A DNA stretch of 64,000 bases, taken from NCBI RefSeq assembly GCF_032341995.1, contig NZ_CP135439.1:124001-188000 (forward strand), given 5' to 3'. Positions within the stretch are counted from its first letter, which is position 1. Each line of letters starts with the position of its first letter. The notes beneath the pieces are model-generated. The model did not search any database and had not been told where the DNA came from. It worked only from the letters and a program-made list of their open reading frames with translations. Positions 37,432-46,516 of the stretch are shown here, piece after piece. The DNA comes from Domibacillus sp. DTU_2020_1001157_1_SI_ALB_TIR_016 (GTDB lineage: Bacteria; Bacillota; Bacilli; Bacillales; Domibacillaceae). Both the position numbers and the translations under genes were made by a program.

Positions 37432-38103
37432 ATGGAATATGTACAAGTGAACAGCATTGACGATCCAATGTTTGCACGCCTGCATAAAACAATGCAGGAT
37501 GTGTTTCCACCGGAGGAAGTACTGGAGTATGAATTATGGGCGGAGCCGCTGAAAGACCCAACAATTCGTGTATTTCTGGCAGTTCAGGACGATGAAGTAG
37601 CAGGAATAACGGAGTATCGGTACAATAAAGAATTAAACGTGGCGATGACGGATTTTACGATTATCGTAAAAGAAGGGCGTGGGGTCGGGCCGTTTTTAGC
37701 AAAAAAACGCCATGAAGATTTAATGCGCCTGGCGGAAGAAAACGACCTTGATTTAACGGGCATGTTTGCGGAAATTTATGACCCGTACCGTATGAAAGAT
37801 CATGCCTTTGCCAGCATTAAAGTGATGGACCCATTTGTACGGCGCGAAGTGCTTTCCCACCTCGGCTACATGCGTCTTGATTTCCCGTATGTTCATCCTG
37901 CATGGACCAATGAGGGAGAAGCGGTCAGTCATTTGGACCTTTGTTTCCAGCCATTCAAAGAAAATATTCAGTTACTTAAAGCAAGTTTGATCCGCGATTT
38001 TATCACCAGTTATTATTCCGTTTTATCGAATAAGCCTCAGGAATGGCACGATATGGTGGCAAACCTTGAAAAGAAAGACGAAATATTATTAAAGCCTTTA
38101 TAA
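37432..38103 (+). CDS. GNAT-family N-acetyltransferase-like protein
   Basis: 223 residues; beta strands with FLAVQDDEVAGITEYRYN and a VKEGRGVGPFLAKKRHEDL segment occupying the position of the acetyl-CoA pyrophosphate loop (R/QxxGxG/A). The C-terminal half is longer than a plain GNAT and of unclear fold. Substrate unknown. A strong AAAGGAGGT precedes the ATG. The parS site follows its stop codon by 13 bp. Confidence 0.78.
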   Translation: MEYVQVNSIDDPMFARLHKTMQDVFPPEEVLEYELWAEPLKDPTIRVFLAVQDDEVAGITEYRYNKELNVAMTDFTIIVKEGRGVGPFLAKKRHEDLMRLAEENDLDLTGMFAEIYDPYRMKDHAFASIKVMDPFVRREVLSHLGYMRLDFPYVHPAWTNEGEAVSHLDLCFQPFKENIQLLKASLIRDFITSYYSVLSNKPQEWHDMVANLEKKDEILLKPL

Positions 38104-38115
38104 GAATCTAGAAAA

Positions 38116-38131
38116 TGTTTCACGTGAAACA
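38116..38131. other. parS, ParB (Spo0J) binding site
   Basis: TGTTTCACGTGAAACA, a perfect 16 bp palindrome identical to the universal chromosomal parS consensus. ParB loads and spreads from such sites to recruit SMC and segregate the origin region; they cluster around oriC. It lies between a stop codon and a terminator, outside any gene. Confidence 0.96.
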
Positions 38132-38173
38132 CCTGCTGTTTTTGAATCGGTATTTTAATTGAAAGCAAACTAT

Positions 38174-38212
38174 AAAAATCCCGGGCTGTTATTTGAACAG
38201 GCCGGGATTTTT
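38174..38212. terminator. Bidirectional terminator, GNAT / cotD-like
   Basis: AAAAATCCCGG at 38174-38184 pairs with CCGGGATTTTT at 38202-38212; A and T runs at both sides. Confidence 0.85.
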
Positions 38213-38217
38213 CTTTC

Positions 38218-38439
38218 TTAACGTTTGCAGCCGCAGCCGCAACCCCAGCCTTTTCCTGGATAACCAGGATCCACAACTTCGTTTCTTGTGATCGGCTGAT
38301 AAATGTGGCGTGGCACATTGACGATATGCTGGCGATTAATCGTAACAACTGGATGAATAACTGGAATTTCGCGCTTAATATACGTATCTTTTACAATACA
38401 CTGCGGCGGGCAGACGATCGGACGAACATGACGACGCAT
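38218..38439 (-). CDS. CotD-family spore coat protein
   Basis: 73 residues, rich in His, Val, Pro and Ile, beginning MRRHVRPIVCPPQC and ending in a Cys/Gly tail (GWGCGCGCKR). The alternation of PIV.P, REIPVIHP and NVPRH segments follows the CotD coat family. ATG 38439 has GGAGGTG before it; the open frame extends to 38466 without a better start. Coat proteins of this kind are made in the mother cell late in sporulation; a CAT-N3-CTA element around 38468 could be a sigma-K -10 but is weak evidence. Confidence 0.8.
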   Translation of the reverse strand: MRRHVRPIVCPPQCIVKDTYIKREIPVIHPVVTINRQHIVNVPRHIYQPITRNEVVDPGYPGKGWGCGCGCKR

Positions 38440-38525
38440 ATTTTTCACCTCCACGCTTCTATACAACTAGTAAATGCATCTGCTGTCCCCTCCGCAACGG
38501 CAAACATCCAATTATTCAAATAAAC

Positions 38526-39407
38526 TTAAATAATATCAAGTGGTACTTTTCGATCAGGAGCTGAAAATCGCTCGTTCAGCTCGTTCAGCTCCTGTTCTGT
38601 TAACACAATTTGGGCAGCTCTTGCGTTAGCGGCTGTATGCTCCTCCTGCGCGGATTTGGGGATGGCTATCATGCCGGGAAAGCGAATCGTCCAGGCAAGC
38701 ATAATTTGAAGGGGAGATGCTCCGTGCGCCCGCGCCATTTTTTGAACAACAGAATCATTCATCAGCTCTTTTCGCAGCGAGCCGCCCTGTGCAAGCGGAC
38801 TGTAAGCCATAACGGGTATCCCCTGTTCCTTATGCCATGGAAGCAGGTCGAATTCAATACCGCGCGAACCAAGATGATAGAGAACTTGATTAACAGCGCA
38901 TCCATTTCCGCCCGGTTTTTGCAGAAGCTCCTTCATATCAGCTGTGTCAAAGTTTGAAACACCCCAGCGGATGATTTTCCCTTCTTTCTTCAACCGCTCC
39001 ATTCCTTCAATCGTTTCTTCAAGCGGCACCCGTCCACGCCAGTGAAGCAGATACAAATCGAGCCGGTCTGTTTGAAGCCGCTGTAAGCTTTTTTCACATG
39101 AAGCAGCAATCTGTTCCAGCCCTGCGTTATGCGGATAAACCTTTGATACTAAAAACACTTCATCCCGGATGCCTCGAATGGCTTCGCCGACGACCCGTTC
39201 CGACCGGCCATCTCCGTACATCTCTGCCGTATCAATCAGTGACATGCCGAGATCAACACCGAGTCGCAGCGCCCTCATCTCCGCTTCTTTTTTGGCTGGA
39301 TCATCTCCGATATGCCACGTTCCCTGCCCGAGCGCCGGAACGGCTGCCCCGTCCGGCAGTGTAACAGCCCGTTTTCTTAATGCTTCTTTAACAGATTGCT
39401 TTTCCAA
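38526..39407 (-). CDS. Aldo/keto reductase
   Basis: 293 residues from a TTG at 39407 nine bases after AAAGGG; the frame continues open into nasA antisense sequence, which is spurious. The AKR tetrad is complete: D59, Y64 (DTAEMYGDGRSE), K89 (VSKVYPH) and H122 (LYLLHW). C-terminal NADPH-binding IPKSAQEEH. Reduces aldehydes or ketones with NADPH; the substrate is unknown. It lies 107 bp downstream of nasA on the same strand, probably as a separate function. Confidence 0.9.
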   Translation of the reverse strand: MEKQSVKEALRKRAVTLPDGAAVPALGQGTWHIGDDPAKKEAEMRALRLGVDLGMSLIDTAEMYGDGRSERVVGEAIRGIRDEVFLVSKVYPHNAGLEQIAASCEKSLQRLQTDRLDLYLLHWRGRVPLEETIEGMERLKKEGKIIRWGVSNFDTADMKELLQKPGGNGCAVNQVLYHLGSRGIEFDLLPWHKEQGIPVMAYSPLAQGGSLRKELMNDSVVQKMARAHGASPLQIMLAWTIRFPGMIAIPKSAQEEHTAANARAAQIVLTEQELNELNERFSAPDRKVPLDII

Positions 39408-39514
39408 AAAATCAAACCCTTTCCTTATTATATGAATCTGTTCCCACTGTAACATGGAACCAAAACAAAAAAAGGCTAAGCCTATGACAGGCCAGCCAGT
39501 ATTGGAAAAGGTGA

Positions 39515-40714
39515 TTAAGCAGATTCTTCTTTTAAAGCATAGGCTTTGCGCCATGAAATTTGCGCCACGGTTAAAAGAATAAGAGCAGCGATACCAATTA
39601 CTGCATAAACAGTAAATCCAGCCGCATATGTTCCGGTCATTTGCTTGAGTGTACCCAAAATATTTGGAACAAAAAAGCCGCCTACACCGCCGGCTGCCCC
39701 GACAACCCCCGTCACCATGCCAATTTCTTTTTGAAAACGCTGCGGAACAAGCTGGAATACCGCCCCATTGCCCATGCCAAGGCACATCATGCCGACAAAC
39801 AGCATCATTGTCACGACTGTTAAAGAAGGCAGCGTGCTAACGCCGAACATCATCAACGCTACACCAATAAACAAGAACTTAAGAAGTGCTGCTCCGCCGA
39901 TTTTATCGGCAATCATGCCGCCGACCGGACGGAACAAGCTGCCTGCAATCACGCAGAGTGTCACAAAATCACCTGCACGGACGCTGGTCAACCCATACTG
40001 GTCGACAAAGAAAATACTTAAAAAACTAGTCAGCCCAACAAATCCACCGAACGTTACACTATAAAGCAAGCAGAAATACCAGGTGTCACGCTGTTTAAAC
40101 ACTTTAAAATAATTAACTAAAGGCTGTGGCTCCGGCTGCGTAGGAGCGTCCTTGGCAATCAGCACGTACGTAATAAAAACAAGTGTAAGAGGAATAAGGG
40201 CAAGACCCATCACGCCATTCCAGCCGAATACTTCTGCCAGGCGCGGACCAAACAGTGTAGCAAGCACTGTACCGCTGTTTCCAGCACCGGCAATTCCCAT
40301 TGCGAGCCCCTGAAGATGCGGCGGGTACCAGCGGCTTGCCATTGGAAGGGCAACAGAAAAGCTTGCGCCGGCAACGCCAAGCAGAATACCAATGAAGTAA
40401 AGCTCTGTCATGGAATTTCCGAAAAGCCATCCCCATAAAAGAGGCACCATAGTGACGATCATGCCGCCTATTGCCGTTTTACGCGGGCCAATCCGATCCG
40501 TACAGATTCCGAGAATAATTCGGAAAAAAGAACCAGCCAAAATAGGAATCGCTACAATTAATCCCTTTTGAGAAGGAGAAAGGCCGAAATCCTGTGTAAT
40601 ATACACACCAAGAGCCCCAAGCATAACCCAAATCATAAAGCTGATATCAAAATACAAAAATGACGCCAATAGAGACGGCGCGTGGCCGCTTTTTCGCAAT
40701 TCCGCTAGTTTCAT
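39515..40714 (-). CDS. nasA: Nitrate transporter NasA (NNP family)
   Basis: 399-residue, 12-helix major facilitator; nitrate uptake for assimilation. The nitrate-signature Gly-rich helices are present in both halves ([20 protein letters not shown] about 135-155, and [15 protein letters not shown] about 313-327), with the conserved Arg in the first half ([14 protein letters not shown] segment). Closely follows B. subtilis NasA through its length. Divergent from nasBC with a TnrA-type box between; AAAGGAGAGG precedes ATG 40714. Confidence 0.95.
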   Translation of the reverse strand: MKLAELRKSGHAPSLLASFLYFDISFMIWVMLGALGVYITQDFGLSPSQKGLIVAIPILAGSFFRIILGICTDRIGPRKTAIGGMIVTMVPLLWGWLFGNSMTELYFIGILLGVAGASFSVALPMASRWYPPHLQGLAMGIAGAGNSGTVLATLFGPRLAEVFGWNGVMGLALIPLTLVFITYVLIAKDAPTQPEPQPLVNYFKVFKQRDTWYFCLLYSVTFGGFVGLTSFLSIFFVDQYGLTSVRAGDFVTLCVIAGSLFRPVGGMIADKIGGAALLKFLFIGVALMMFGVSTLPSLTVVTMMLFVGMMCLGMGNGAVFQLVPQRFQKEIGMVTGVVGAAGGVGGFFVPNILGTLKQMTGTYAAGFTVYAVIGIAALILLTVAQISWRKAYALKEESA

Positions 40715-40841
40715 GTGTTCCTCTCCTTTGCATTCAATGAGTGATATGTTGCTTACCGTTAGTGTAGGGTGGTGAAAAGATACTTTCCATATACTTGTTA
40801 GAAAACCTTACGAACTATTTCAAAAAATCAAAAAAATCTGA

Positions 40842-40886
40842 TTGACTTTCCAAAAAACGTTTTATATTGTGTTAGTTAAGCTGACA
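40842..40886. promoter_or_regulatory. nasB: nasA-nasB control region with TnrA/GlnR box
   Basis: TGTTAGTTAAGCTGACA at 40870-40886 fits the TnrA/GlnR pattern TGTNA-N7-TNACA. TTGACT (40842-40847) with TATATT or TATTGT (40863-40870) could be the promoter for the rightward operon; the box then overlaps the start site, an arrangement better suited to repression than to the usual activation near -50, so which gene it serves is unclear. Nitrogen control of the locus is inferred. Confidence 0.75.
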
Positions 40887-40908
40887 CGAAATAAAAGGAG
40901 TGATCGCT

Positions 40909-41037
40909 ATGAAAATCACAACGGTTATACTGGCACGGACAACGAATAGGGGCGCCCGCAAAGAGCCAGCCAAATCAATGCATATACCGTTTGCGGGGAA
41001 CGAAGCGGATGAGAACCCGGCCTTCAAAGCGGACTAA
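40909..41037 (+). CDS. Small ORF of 42 codons at the head of the nasBC operon
   Basis: ATG 40909 lies eight bases after AAAAGGAGTGA, one of the best ribosome binding sites in the window; the frame ends with TAA at 41035, 22 bp before nasB. The product is soluble-looking, basic then acidic (KITTVILARTTNRGARKEP ... NEADENPAFKAD), with no Cys or membrane helix. It lies entirely between the TnrA-type box and nasB, on the operon transcript. It may be a small partner of the nitrate reductase or a leader peptide; no family is recognised. Confidence 0.7.
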   Translation: MKITTVILARTTNRGARKEPAKSMHIPFAGNEADENPAFKAD

Positions 41038-41059
41038 AAAGAAGGAAGGGGACTTTTCT

Positions 41060-43324
41060 ATGAATAAACGAAAACTGGTTGTGATCGGAAATGGGATGGC
41101 GGGTGTCCGTGCAGTTGAAGAAATCTTAAAGATTCAGCCGAATGAATTTGAGATCACGATATTTGGGAAAGAGCCGCATCCAAACTATAATCGGATTTTA
41201 CTGTCTAAAGTCCTTCAAGGCGATACAACGGTTGAAAGCATTACCTTAAATGACTGGGCATGGTATGAAGCAAACGGCATTACTCTTTATACGGGAGAGT
41301 CGGTTGTTCAAATTCACACAAGCGAAAAATATGTGGTGACCTCTAAAGAACGCATCGTATCCTATGATGAATTGGTAATTGCCACAGGTTCACTGCCATT
41401 TATGCTGCCGCTTCCAGGTGCAAAAAAAGAAGGAGTAACGGCGTTCCGGGACATATATGATTGTGAGAAAATGGTCGAAGCATCCAAAAAGTACGAAAAA
41501 GCCATTGTAATCGGCGGCGGGCTGCTTGGGCTGGAAGCGGCCCGTGGTCTTCTTAATTTAGGAATGAAAGTGGATGTTGTGCATATCGGGGAGTACATTA
41601 TGGACCGGCAGCTTGATCCTGTTGCGGCTCGCATGCTTCAACGGGATTTAGAAGCACAGGGGATGAATTTTCTGCTGCAAAAAAATTCAGCAGAAATTAC
41701 CGGCCATAAACGGGTAAAAGGCTTACGCTTCTCAGATGGAAGCTGGCGTGAAGCGGATTTGATCGTCATGGCGGTTGGTGTCCGCCCGAATACACAAGTG
41801 GCTGCCGGTACAGACATCGAAGTAAACCGGGCTATTGTCGTAGACGACTATATGCGCACAAGCGTCCCACATGTATACGCAGTTGGAGAATGTGCAGAGC
41901 ATCGCGGCTTTGTTTACGGCCTTGTCGCGCCTTTGTATGAACAGGGAAAAGCATTGGCAGCTGCTTTGTGCAAAGAGGAACATCCGGGCTATCAAGGCTC
42001 GGTGCTGTCTACTCAATTGAAAGTGTCCGGTGTGGACGTTTTTTCAGCGGGAGAATTTATGGACAGTGATGAAACGCAGTCCATGCAATGGATAGATGGA
42101 ATAAACAACACATACAAAAAAATCGTCGTAAGAGATGGCAAAATCGCAGGTGCCGTGCTATTTGGCGACATTACTGAAGGCGCTAAGCTGTTCGGGATGA
42201 TTCAAAAGAAAGACCATTATGCCGTACTGGAAAAAGAAATGGCCCAGGGCAGCGGCAGCAAAGATGAACGCATTGCTTCTATGGCGGATCATGACACAGT
42301 GTGCGCGTGCAATGGTGTATCGAAAGGAGCCATTGTAAGGGCTGTTTGCGAGCAGGCGCTCGAAAGCGTGGAGGATGTGAAGGCCTGCACGAAAGCTTCA
42401 AGCTCCTGCGGCGGCTGTCGCCCGGTTGTAGCGGATATTTTGGACTTTATTAAAAGAAACGGAGTCGAAGAGGAAGCGGAAAAAGCATCGATCTGCGCTT
42501 GTACAGACGCGGATCACGGAGATATCATCCAGGCGGTTCAAGCTCATCCAAATGAAGGGATGGCGCAGCTGATGCACCGGCTTGGATGGAAAACAGAAGG
42601 CTGCGCGGTATGCCGGCCGGCTCTTTACTATTACATGGGTGTGCACAGCAGCTGCGTGCCGGATATTTTAGAAGAACAGACAGCGGACGGTACGTACATG
42701 GCCGCTCCGCGCATGTACGGCGGTATAACAGGAGCAGACCAGCTTCGAACGATTGCGGATGTGGTAGAAAAGTACAGCATTCCACTCGTCAAGCTGGCAG
42801 CTGGACCCCGAATGGAGCTGTATGGCATTAAAGAAGAGAAAATTTCTGAGGTGAGAGCAGCTCTTTCTGCTTCCATGCCTTCCTATGGCGCATCTCTTCG
42901 CGCTGTCGGTACATGTGCCGGCATCCGATATGCAAAATACGCTTTTCACGACTCGCTGGCTCTTGGCAGGAAGCTGGAAGAACGGCTGGAATCATTCGTT
43001 TTCCCGGCAGAGGTAACAGTCGCCGTTTCCTCAGGTCTTGAGGATGAAGCGGGATCACTCGGGGAAAACGTCGGCTTGATCGGGGCACCGGGCGGCTGGG
43101 AATTGTACGTGTCGGGTGAGCGGCTTTACGCATCAATGAAGCCGGACGATGCTGTCTGTATGACGGAAGCGCTGCTTGCTTATTATCGTATATCCGCTTT
43201 TTATGGAGAAGAGATGGACAGCTGGGCCGGGCGGCTTGGCTTAACGTCGATTCGAGAAGAAGTATTAAAAAGAAAACGACAAGGGATATCCATTCAAAAT
43301 CAACAGGCAGCCGCTGCCTTGTAA
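41060..43324 (+). CDS. nasB: Assimilatory nitrate reductase electron-transfer subunit NasB
   Basis: 754 residues; passes electrons from NAD(P)H through FAD and iron-sulfur clusters to NasC. Domains: FAD/NAD(P) pyridine nucleotide oxidoreductase with GNGMAG (10-15) and IGGGLLG (151-157); two BFD-like [2Fe-2S] domains with C416, C418, C451, C454 and C480, C482, C516, C519; and a C-terminal half-domain resembling the nitrite/sulfite reductase ferredoxin-like fold but lacking the siroheme-Fe4S4 cysteines. Start ATG 41060 follows AAGGAAGGGG. nasC follows by 13 bp. Confidence 0.94.
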   Translation: MNKRKLVVIGNGMAGVRAVEEILKIQPNEFEITIFGKEPHPNYNRILLSKVLQGDTTVESITLNDWAWYEANGITLYTGESVVQIHTSEKYVVTSKERIVSYDELVIATGSLPFMLPLPGAKKEGVTAFRDIYDCEKMVEASKKYEKAIVIGGGLLGLEAARGLLNLGMKVDVVHIGEYIMDRQLDPVAARMLQRDLEAQGMNFLLQKNSAEITGHKRVKGLRFSDGSWREADLIVMAVGVRPNTQVAAGTDIEVNRAIVVDDYMRTSVPHVYAVGECAEHRGFVYGLVAPLYEQGKALAAALCKEEHPGYQGSVLSTQLKVSGVDVFSAGEFMDSDETQSMQWIDGINNTYKKIVVRDGKIAGAVLFGDITEGAKLFGMIQKKDHYAVLEKEMAQGSGSKDERIASMADHDTVCACNGVSKGAIVRAVCEQALESVEDVKACTKASSSCGGCRPVVADILDFIKRNGVEEEAEKASICACTDADHGDIIQAVQAHPNEGMAQLMHRLGWKTEGCAVCRPALYYYMGVHSSCVPDILEEQTADGTYMAAPRMYGGITGADQLRTIADVVEKYSIPLVKLAAGPRMELYGIKEEKISEVRAALSASMPSYGASLRAVGTCAGIRYAKYAFHDSLALGRKLEERLESFVFPAEVTVAVSSGLEDEAGSLGENVGLIGAPGGWELYVSGERLYASMKPDDAVCMTEALLAYYRISAFYGEEMDSWAGRLGLTSIREEVLKRKRQGISIQNQQAAAAL

Positions 43325-43337
43325 AGCAGGTGAAAAA

Positions 43338-45437
43338 ATGGAAACAGCCGTAAAAACAGTGATGGAAACACAGTGCCCTTTTTGCAGTGTTCAATGTAAA
43401 ATGACGGTTACAGAAACAGAAGAGCAGGGACATACAACCTATCATGTGGCGCCCAAGCAAAATGCAGCCTCAGAGGGCCGTCTTTGTATTAAAGGAATGA
43501 ACGCTTATCAGCATGCGCTGACCGGCGAGAGAATCACGGAACCTTTAATGAAAAAAAACGGTGAATTTGTACCCGTTTCATGGGAGGAAGCGTACAAGCA
43601 AATTGCCGAGCGGTTTACCGCTCTGCAGCATCAATTTAACCGGGATACGATCGGGGTGTATGGAGGCGGCTCGCTTACAAATGAAACGTCCTATACACTC
43701 GGTAAGTTTGCGCGTGTGGCCCTGCAGACAAAGTACATTGATTACAATGGACGGTTTTGCATGTCTGCGGCTGCAGCGGCCGGCAATCAAGCATTTGGCA
43801 TTGACCGGGGATTAACAAATCCGCTTTCGGAAGTAAGAGAATCAGACTGTTTAATTCTCGCAGGAACCAACATTGCCGAATGCCAGCCGACACTGATGCC
43901 GTACTTTAGAGATGCAAAAGAAAATGGCGCTTTTATCATTGTAATCGACCCGCGCAGCACGGCTACAGCAGAGATGGCCGATATGCATCTGAAAGTCAAG
44001 CCGGGTACAGATGCAGCGCTTGCCAATGGACTGCTGAAAGTGATTATAGATAACGGGTATATCGACAAAGTATTTCTGGCGGCACGCACTACAGGATTTG
44101 AGGAAGTAAAAGCACATATCGATTCATGTAAAATCGAAGAGATCGCCGCCTTAACAGGTGTGCCCCAAGAAGATATCGAACGAGCAGGGCGGAAATTTGG
44201 GCAGGCGGCATCGGGAATGATTTTAACTGCCCGTGGTGTAGAGCAGCAAACAGACGGATCTCTGGCTGTACGTAATTTTATCAATCTATTGCTTGCCACA
44301 GGTAAAATCGGCAAGAGAGGAAGCGGCTACGGAGCAGTTACAGGCCAGGCGAACGGACAGGGCGGACGCGAGCATGGCCAAAAAGCAGACCAGCTGCCCG
44401 GATACCGGTCGATTGAAAATGAAGAGCATCGCGCGTACATCGCGAAAATATGGGGCGTTGACGCGGAGAGTCTTCCAGGTAAAGGTGTATCTGCATACGA
44501 AATGATGGAAAAAGTACATGCGCAGGAAATCCGGGGGCTGTTTTTAATGGGGTCTAACCCGATCGTTTCCAACCCCAATGCAAACTTCGTAGAAGAAGGT
44601 CTGCGGAAGCTGGATTTTCTTGTTGTGGCCGATATGCTTTTTTCGGAGACGGCCCAGCTGGCTGATGTTATTTTGCCTACGGCGGCTTACTTGGAAAATA
44701 CCGGAACGTTAACGAATCTGGAAGGCCGCGTGTTGCTTCGGGAAGCAGCTCGGCCGGCACCGGGTCTTGCAAAGCAGGATTGGGAGATTTTATCTGATAT
44801 TGCTGCTTCTCTAGGAAAAGCCGCTCATTTTTCGTATACAGATGCCGAAGGGATTTTTGAAGAGCTTCGCCTGGCAAGCAAGGGCGGCATTGCGGATTAT
44901 TACGGAATTACGTACGACCGGCTTCGAAAAGAAGAAGGGGTTTATTGGCCTTGTCCTTCCCCGGAGCATCCAGGTGAGGCTCGTTTGTTCGAAGCATCGT
45001 TTCCTCGTCCGGATGGGAGAGCCGCCATGGTGCCGGTGCCGAATGAGTTTCCGAAAGAACAGGCGGGAGGAGACTATCCCCTTTATTTAACGACCGGCCG
45101 GGTGCTGGGGCACTATTTAACGGGTGTGCAGACACATCAAAGCCCGACGCTTGAAGCCCAACAGTTTGAATCCTTCGTGGAGATTCACCCGAAAACAGCA
45201 AGGCGTTTGAAGATAAAAGATGATTCGCTTGTAAAGGTGCGGTCCCGCCGGGGGGAAGTCGTTGTTCGCAGCAAGCTGACCGCATCCATTCGTGAGGATA
45301 CAATTTTCATGCCGATGCACTGGGACGGCATTCAAAACGTCAATAAACTGACCAGTGAAGCCTTGGACCCGGCCTGTAAAATGCCCGGCTTCAAAGTTTG
45401 TGCCGCAATGGTAACGCCCTTGTCCGCCCAGTATTAA
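43338..45437 (+). CDS. nasC: Assimilatory nitrate reductase catalytic subunit NasC
   Basis: 699-residue molybdopterin oxidoreductase reducing nitrate to nitrite in the cytoplasm. The N-terminal [4Fe-4S] motif is C13-x2-C16-x3-C20...C50 (CPFCSVQC, GRLCIKG), followed by molybdopterin domains (VYGGGSLTNETSY; MGSNPIVSNPN) and a C-terminal molybdopterin dinucleotide-binding domain (LTTGRVLGHYLTGVQT). It needs Mo-bis-MGD, matching mobA and mobB nearby. No nitrite reductase genes (nasD, nasE, nasF) follow in the window; a noncoding inverted-repeat element lies 20 bp after the stop. Confidence 0.96.
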   Translation: METAVKTVMETQCPFCSVQCKMTVTETEEQGHTTYHVAPKQNAASEGRLCIKGMNAYQHALTGERITEPLMKKNGEFVPVSWEEAYKQIAERFTALQHQFNRDTIGVYGGGSLTNETSYTLGKFARVALQTKYIDYNGRFCMSAAAAAGNQAFGIDRGLTNPLSEVRESDCLILAGTNIAECQPTLMPYFRDAKENGAFIIVIDPRSTATAEMADMHLKVKPGTDAALANGLLKVIIDNGYIDKVFLAARTTGFEEVKAHIDSCKIEEIAALTGVPQEDIERAGRKFGQAASGMILTARGVEQQTDGSLAVRNFINLLLATGKIGKRGSGYGAVTGQANGQGGREHGQKADQLPGYRSIENEEHRAYIAKIWGVDAESLPGKGVSAYEMMEKVHAQEIRGLFLMGSNPIVSNPNANFVEEGLRKLDFLVVADMLFSETAQLADVILPTAAYLENTGTLTNLEGRVLLREAARPAPGLAKQDWEILSDIAASLGKAAHFSYTDAEGIFEELRLASKGGIADYYGITYDRLRKEEGVYWPCPSPEHPGEARLFEASFPRPDGRAAMVPVPNEFPKEQAGGDYPLYLTTGRVLGHYLTGVQTHQSPTLEAQQFESFVEIHPKTARRLKIKDDSLVKVRSRRGEVVVRSKLTASIREDTIFMPMHWDGIQNVNKLTSEALDPACKMPGFKVCAAMVTPLSAQY

Positions 45438-45457
45438 AGGACGCTTGTCTGTACATC

Positions 45458-45897
45458 AAAGCACTTACATCGCGCGAGTGCTTTCAGACTGTAGACAAAT
45501 GATATGGATGACCGTGCACATGAATGGGATAGCTCGGCGGCATCCAGGCAGCTCCGCTTTCCATGAGGCAGGCGCTGAGCCCGACTTCGCCTGGCGGCTC
45601 CACCGGTCACAGCTGCCCCGCTAGTCCCACAGGAGTCTGCGCCGCCCTCCCGCCGCCAAGTGGCTTGCGACAAGATTGTACAGAGCTAATAAGGTTGTAC
45701 CTTTCTGTTTAAAAAAGAGAAATTTCTATTCGGTCTTTGCTTATTGATTTTCCACACCACTTAGTGAAGCCTGCCGGACGAAGACTCCCGCACTGCCCTA
45801 AGGGGCGCGAAGTCCGGCCGGCTTCACTTTTCGGCTCTTTTTAAAAGCGAAAGACTTTGTCTACACACTGAAAGCACTCACGTTGCGTGAGTGCTTT
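45458..45897. mobile_element. 440 bp noncoding element with ~42 bp terminal inverted repeats
   Basis: The ends 45458-45499 and 45856-45897 are imperfect inverted repeats: about 33 of 42 positions agree, including AGTGCTTTCAG and TGTAGACAAA in full. Each end also folds on itself (AAAGCACT/AGTGCTTT). The interior is GC-rich, without an open frame, and contains blocks such as CCCACAGGAGTCTGCGCC and AAGACTCCCGCA that recall interspersed intergenic repeats of Bacillaceae. No clear target duplication was seen. The right-end hairpin, followed by T, probably also serves as a terminator. Similar to a MITE. Confidence 0.65.
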
Positions 45898-45898
45898 T

Positions 45899-46474
45899 TT
45901 AGTTGCTTTTGTTATGTTTTTGGAAGTCAAGCTGTGTGTTAATGTTGATAAAGGATGGTTCGTTCTCAAACGAAACGGTCTTGAATGGAATCTTGTGTAA
46001 CAGCGCCATTAAACTTCTTCTTCCTTCACCGAGCGCTTCGTTCATATAAGGAAGGCAGCGTCTATGGTAAAGAGCGAGAAGCGGCTGCAGTTTTTCTCCT
46101 TCTGCCGGCACAACCGCGTTATAATCGGGGTGGCAGTGCAGGAGCAGCTGATCAATAAAAGCTTCTCTTACAAATGGGATATCGGCAGAAAGCACAAAAA
46201 ACCACTCCGGTTCCCCAAATTGTGAGATGGCGTGATGCAGGGCAAAAAGTGGTCCTTGATGAGGAGTGGGCTCCACGATCAACTCAACGCCGGATAAATC
46301 AAACCTATCAGCAAGAAAGCGGTTTGTCGAAAGAATAATAGGATGCAGCCCGTTGGCGCTAAGGACGTCTACGCTATGCTGGTAAAACGGCTTTTCTTTA
46401 TACTGTTCAAACATTTTAGGGCGGCCGTATCGTGATGACTGGCCGCCGGCAAGTACAATGCCGGCTGTTTTCAT
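45899..46474 (-). CDS. mobA: Molybdenum cofactor guanylyltransferase MobA
   Basis: 191 residues from ATG 46474 (AGGAGTGATAAAG upstream). GTP-binding signature LAGGQSSRYGRPK (8-20) and the metal-binding LSADIPF. Joins GMP to molybdopterin to give the MGD form used by NasC. It is divergent from mobB with only 42 bp between starts, an arrangement differing from the usual mobA-moeB-moeA-mobB order of B. subtilis. Its end abuts the inverted-repeat element. Confidence 0.94.
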   Translation of the reverse strand: MKTAGIVLAGGQSSRYGRPKMFEQYKEKPFYQHSVDVLSANGLHPIILSTNRFLADRFDLSGVELIVEPTPHQGPLFALHHAISQFGEPEWFFVLSADIPFVREAFIDQLLLHCHPDYNAVVPAEGEKLQPLLALYHRRCLPYMNEALGEGRRSLMALLHKIPFKTVSFENEPSFININTQLDFQKHNKSN

Positions 46475-46516
46475 CTTTATCACTCCTGGAGCTATTATAA
46501 CGCGGAGGTTGTTGTC

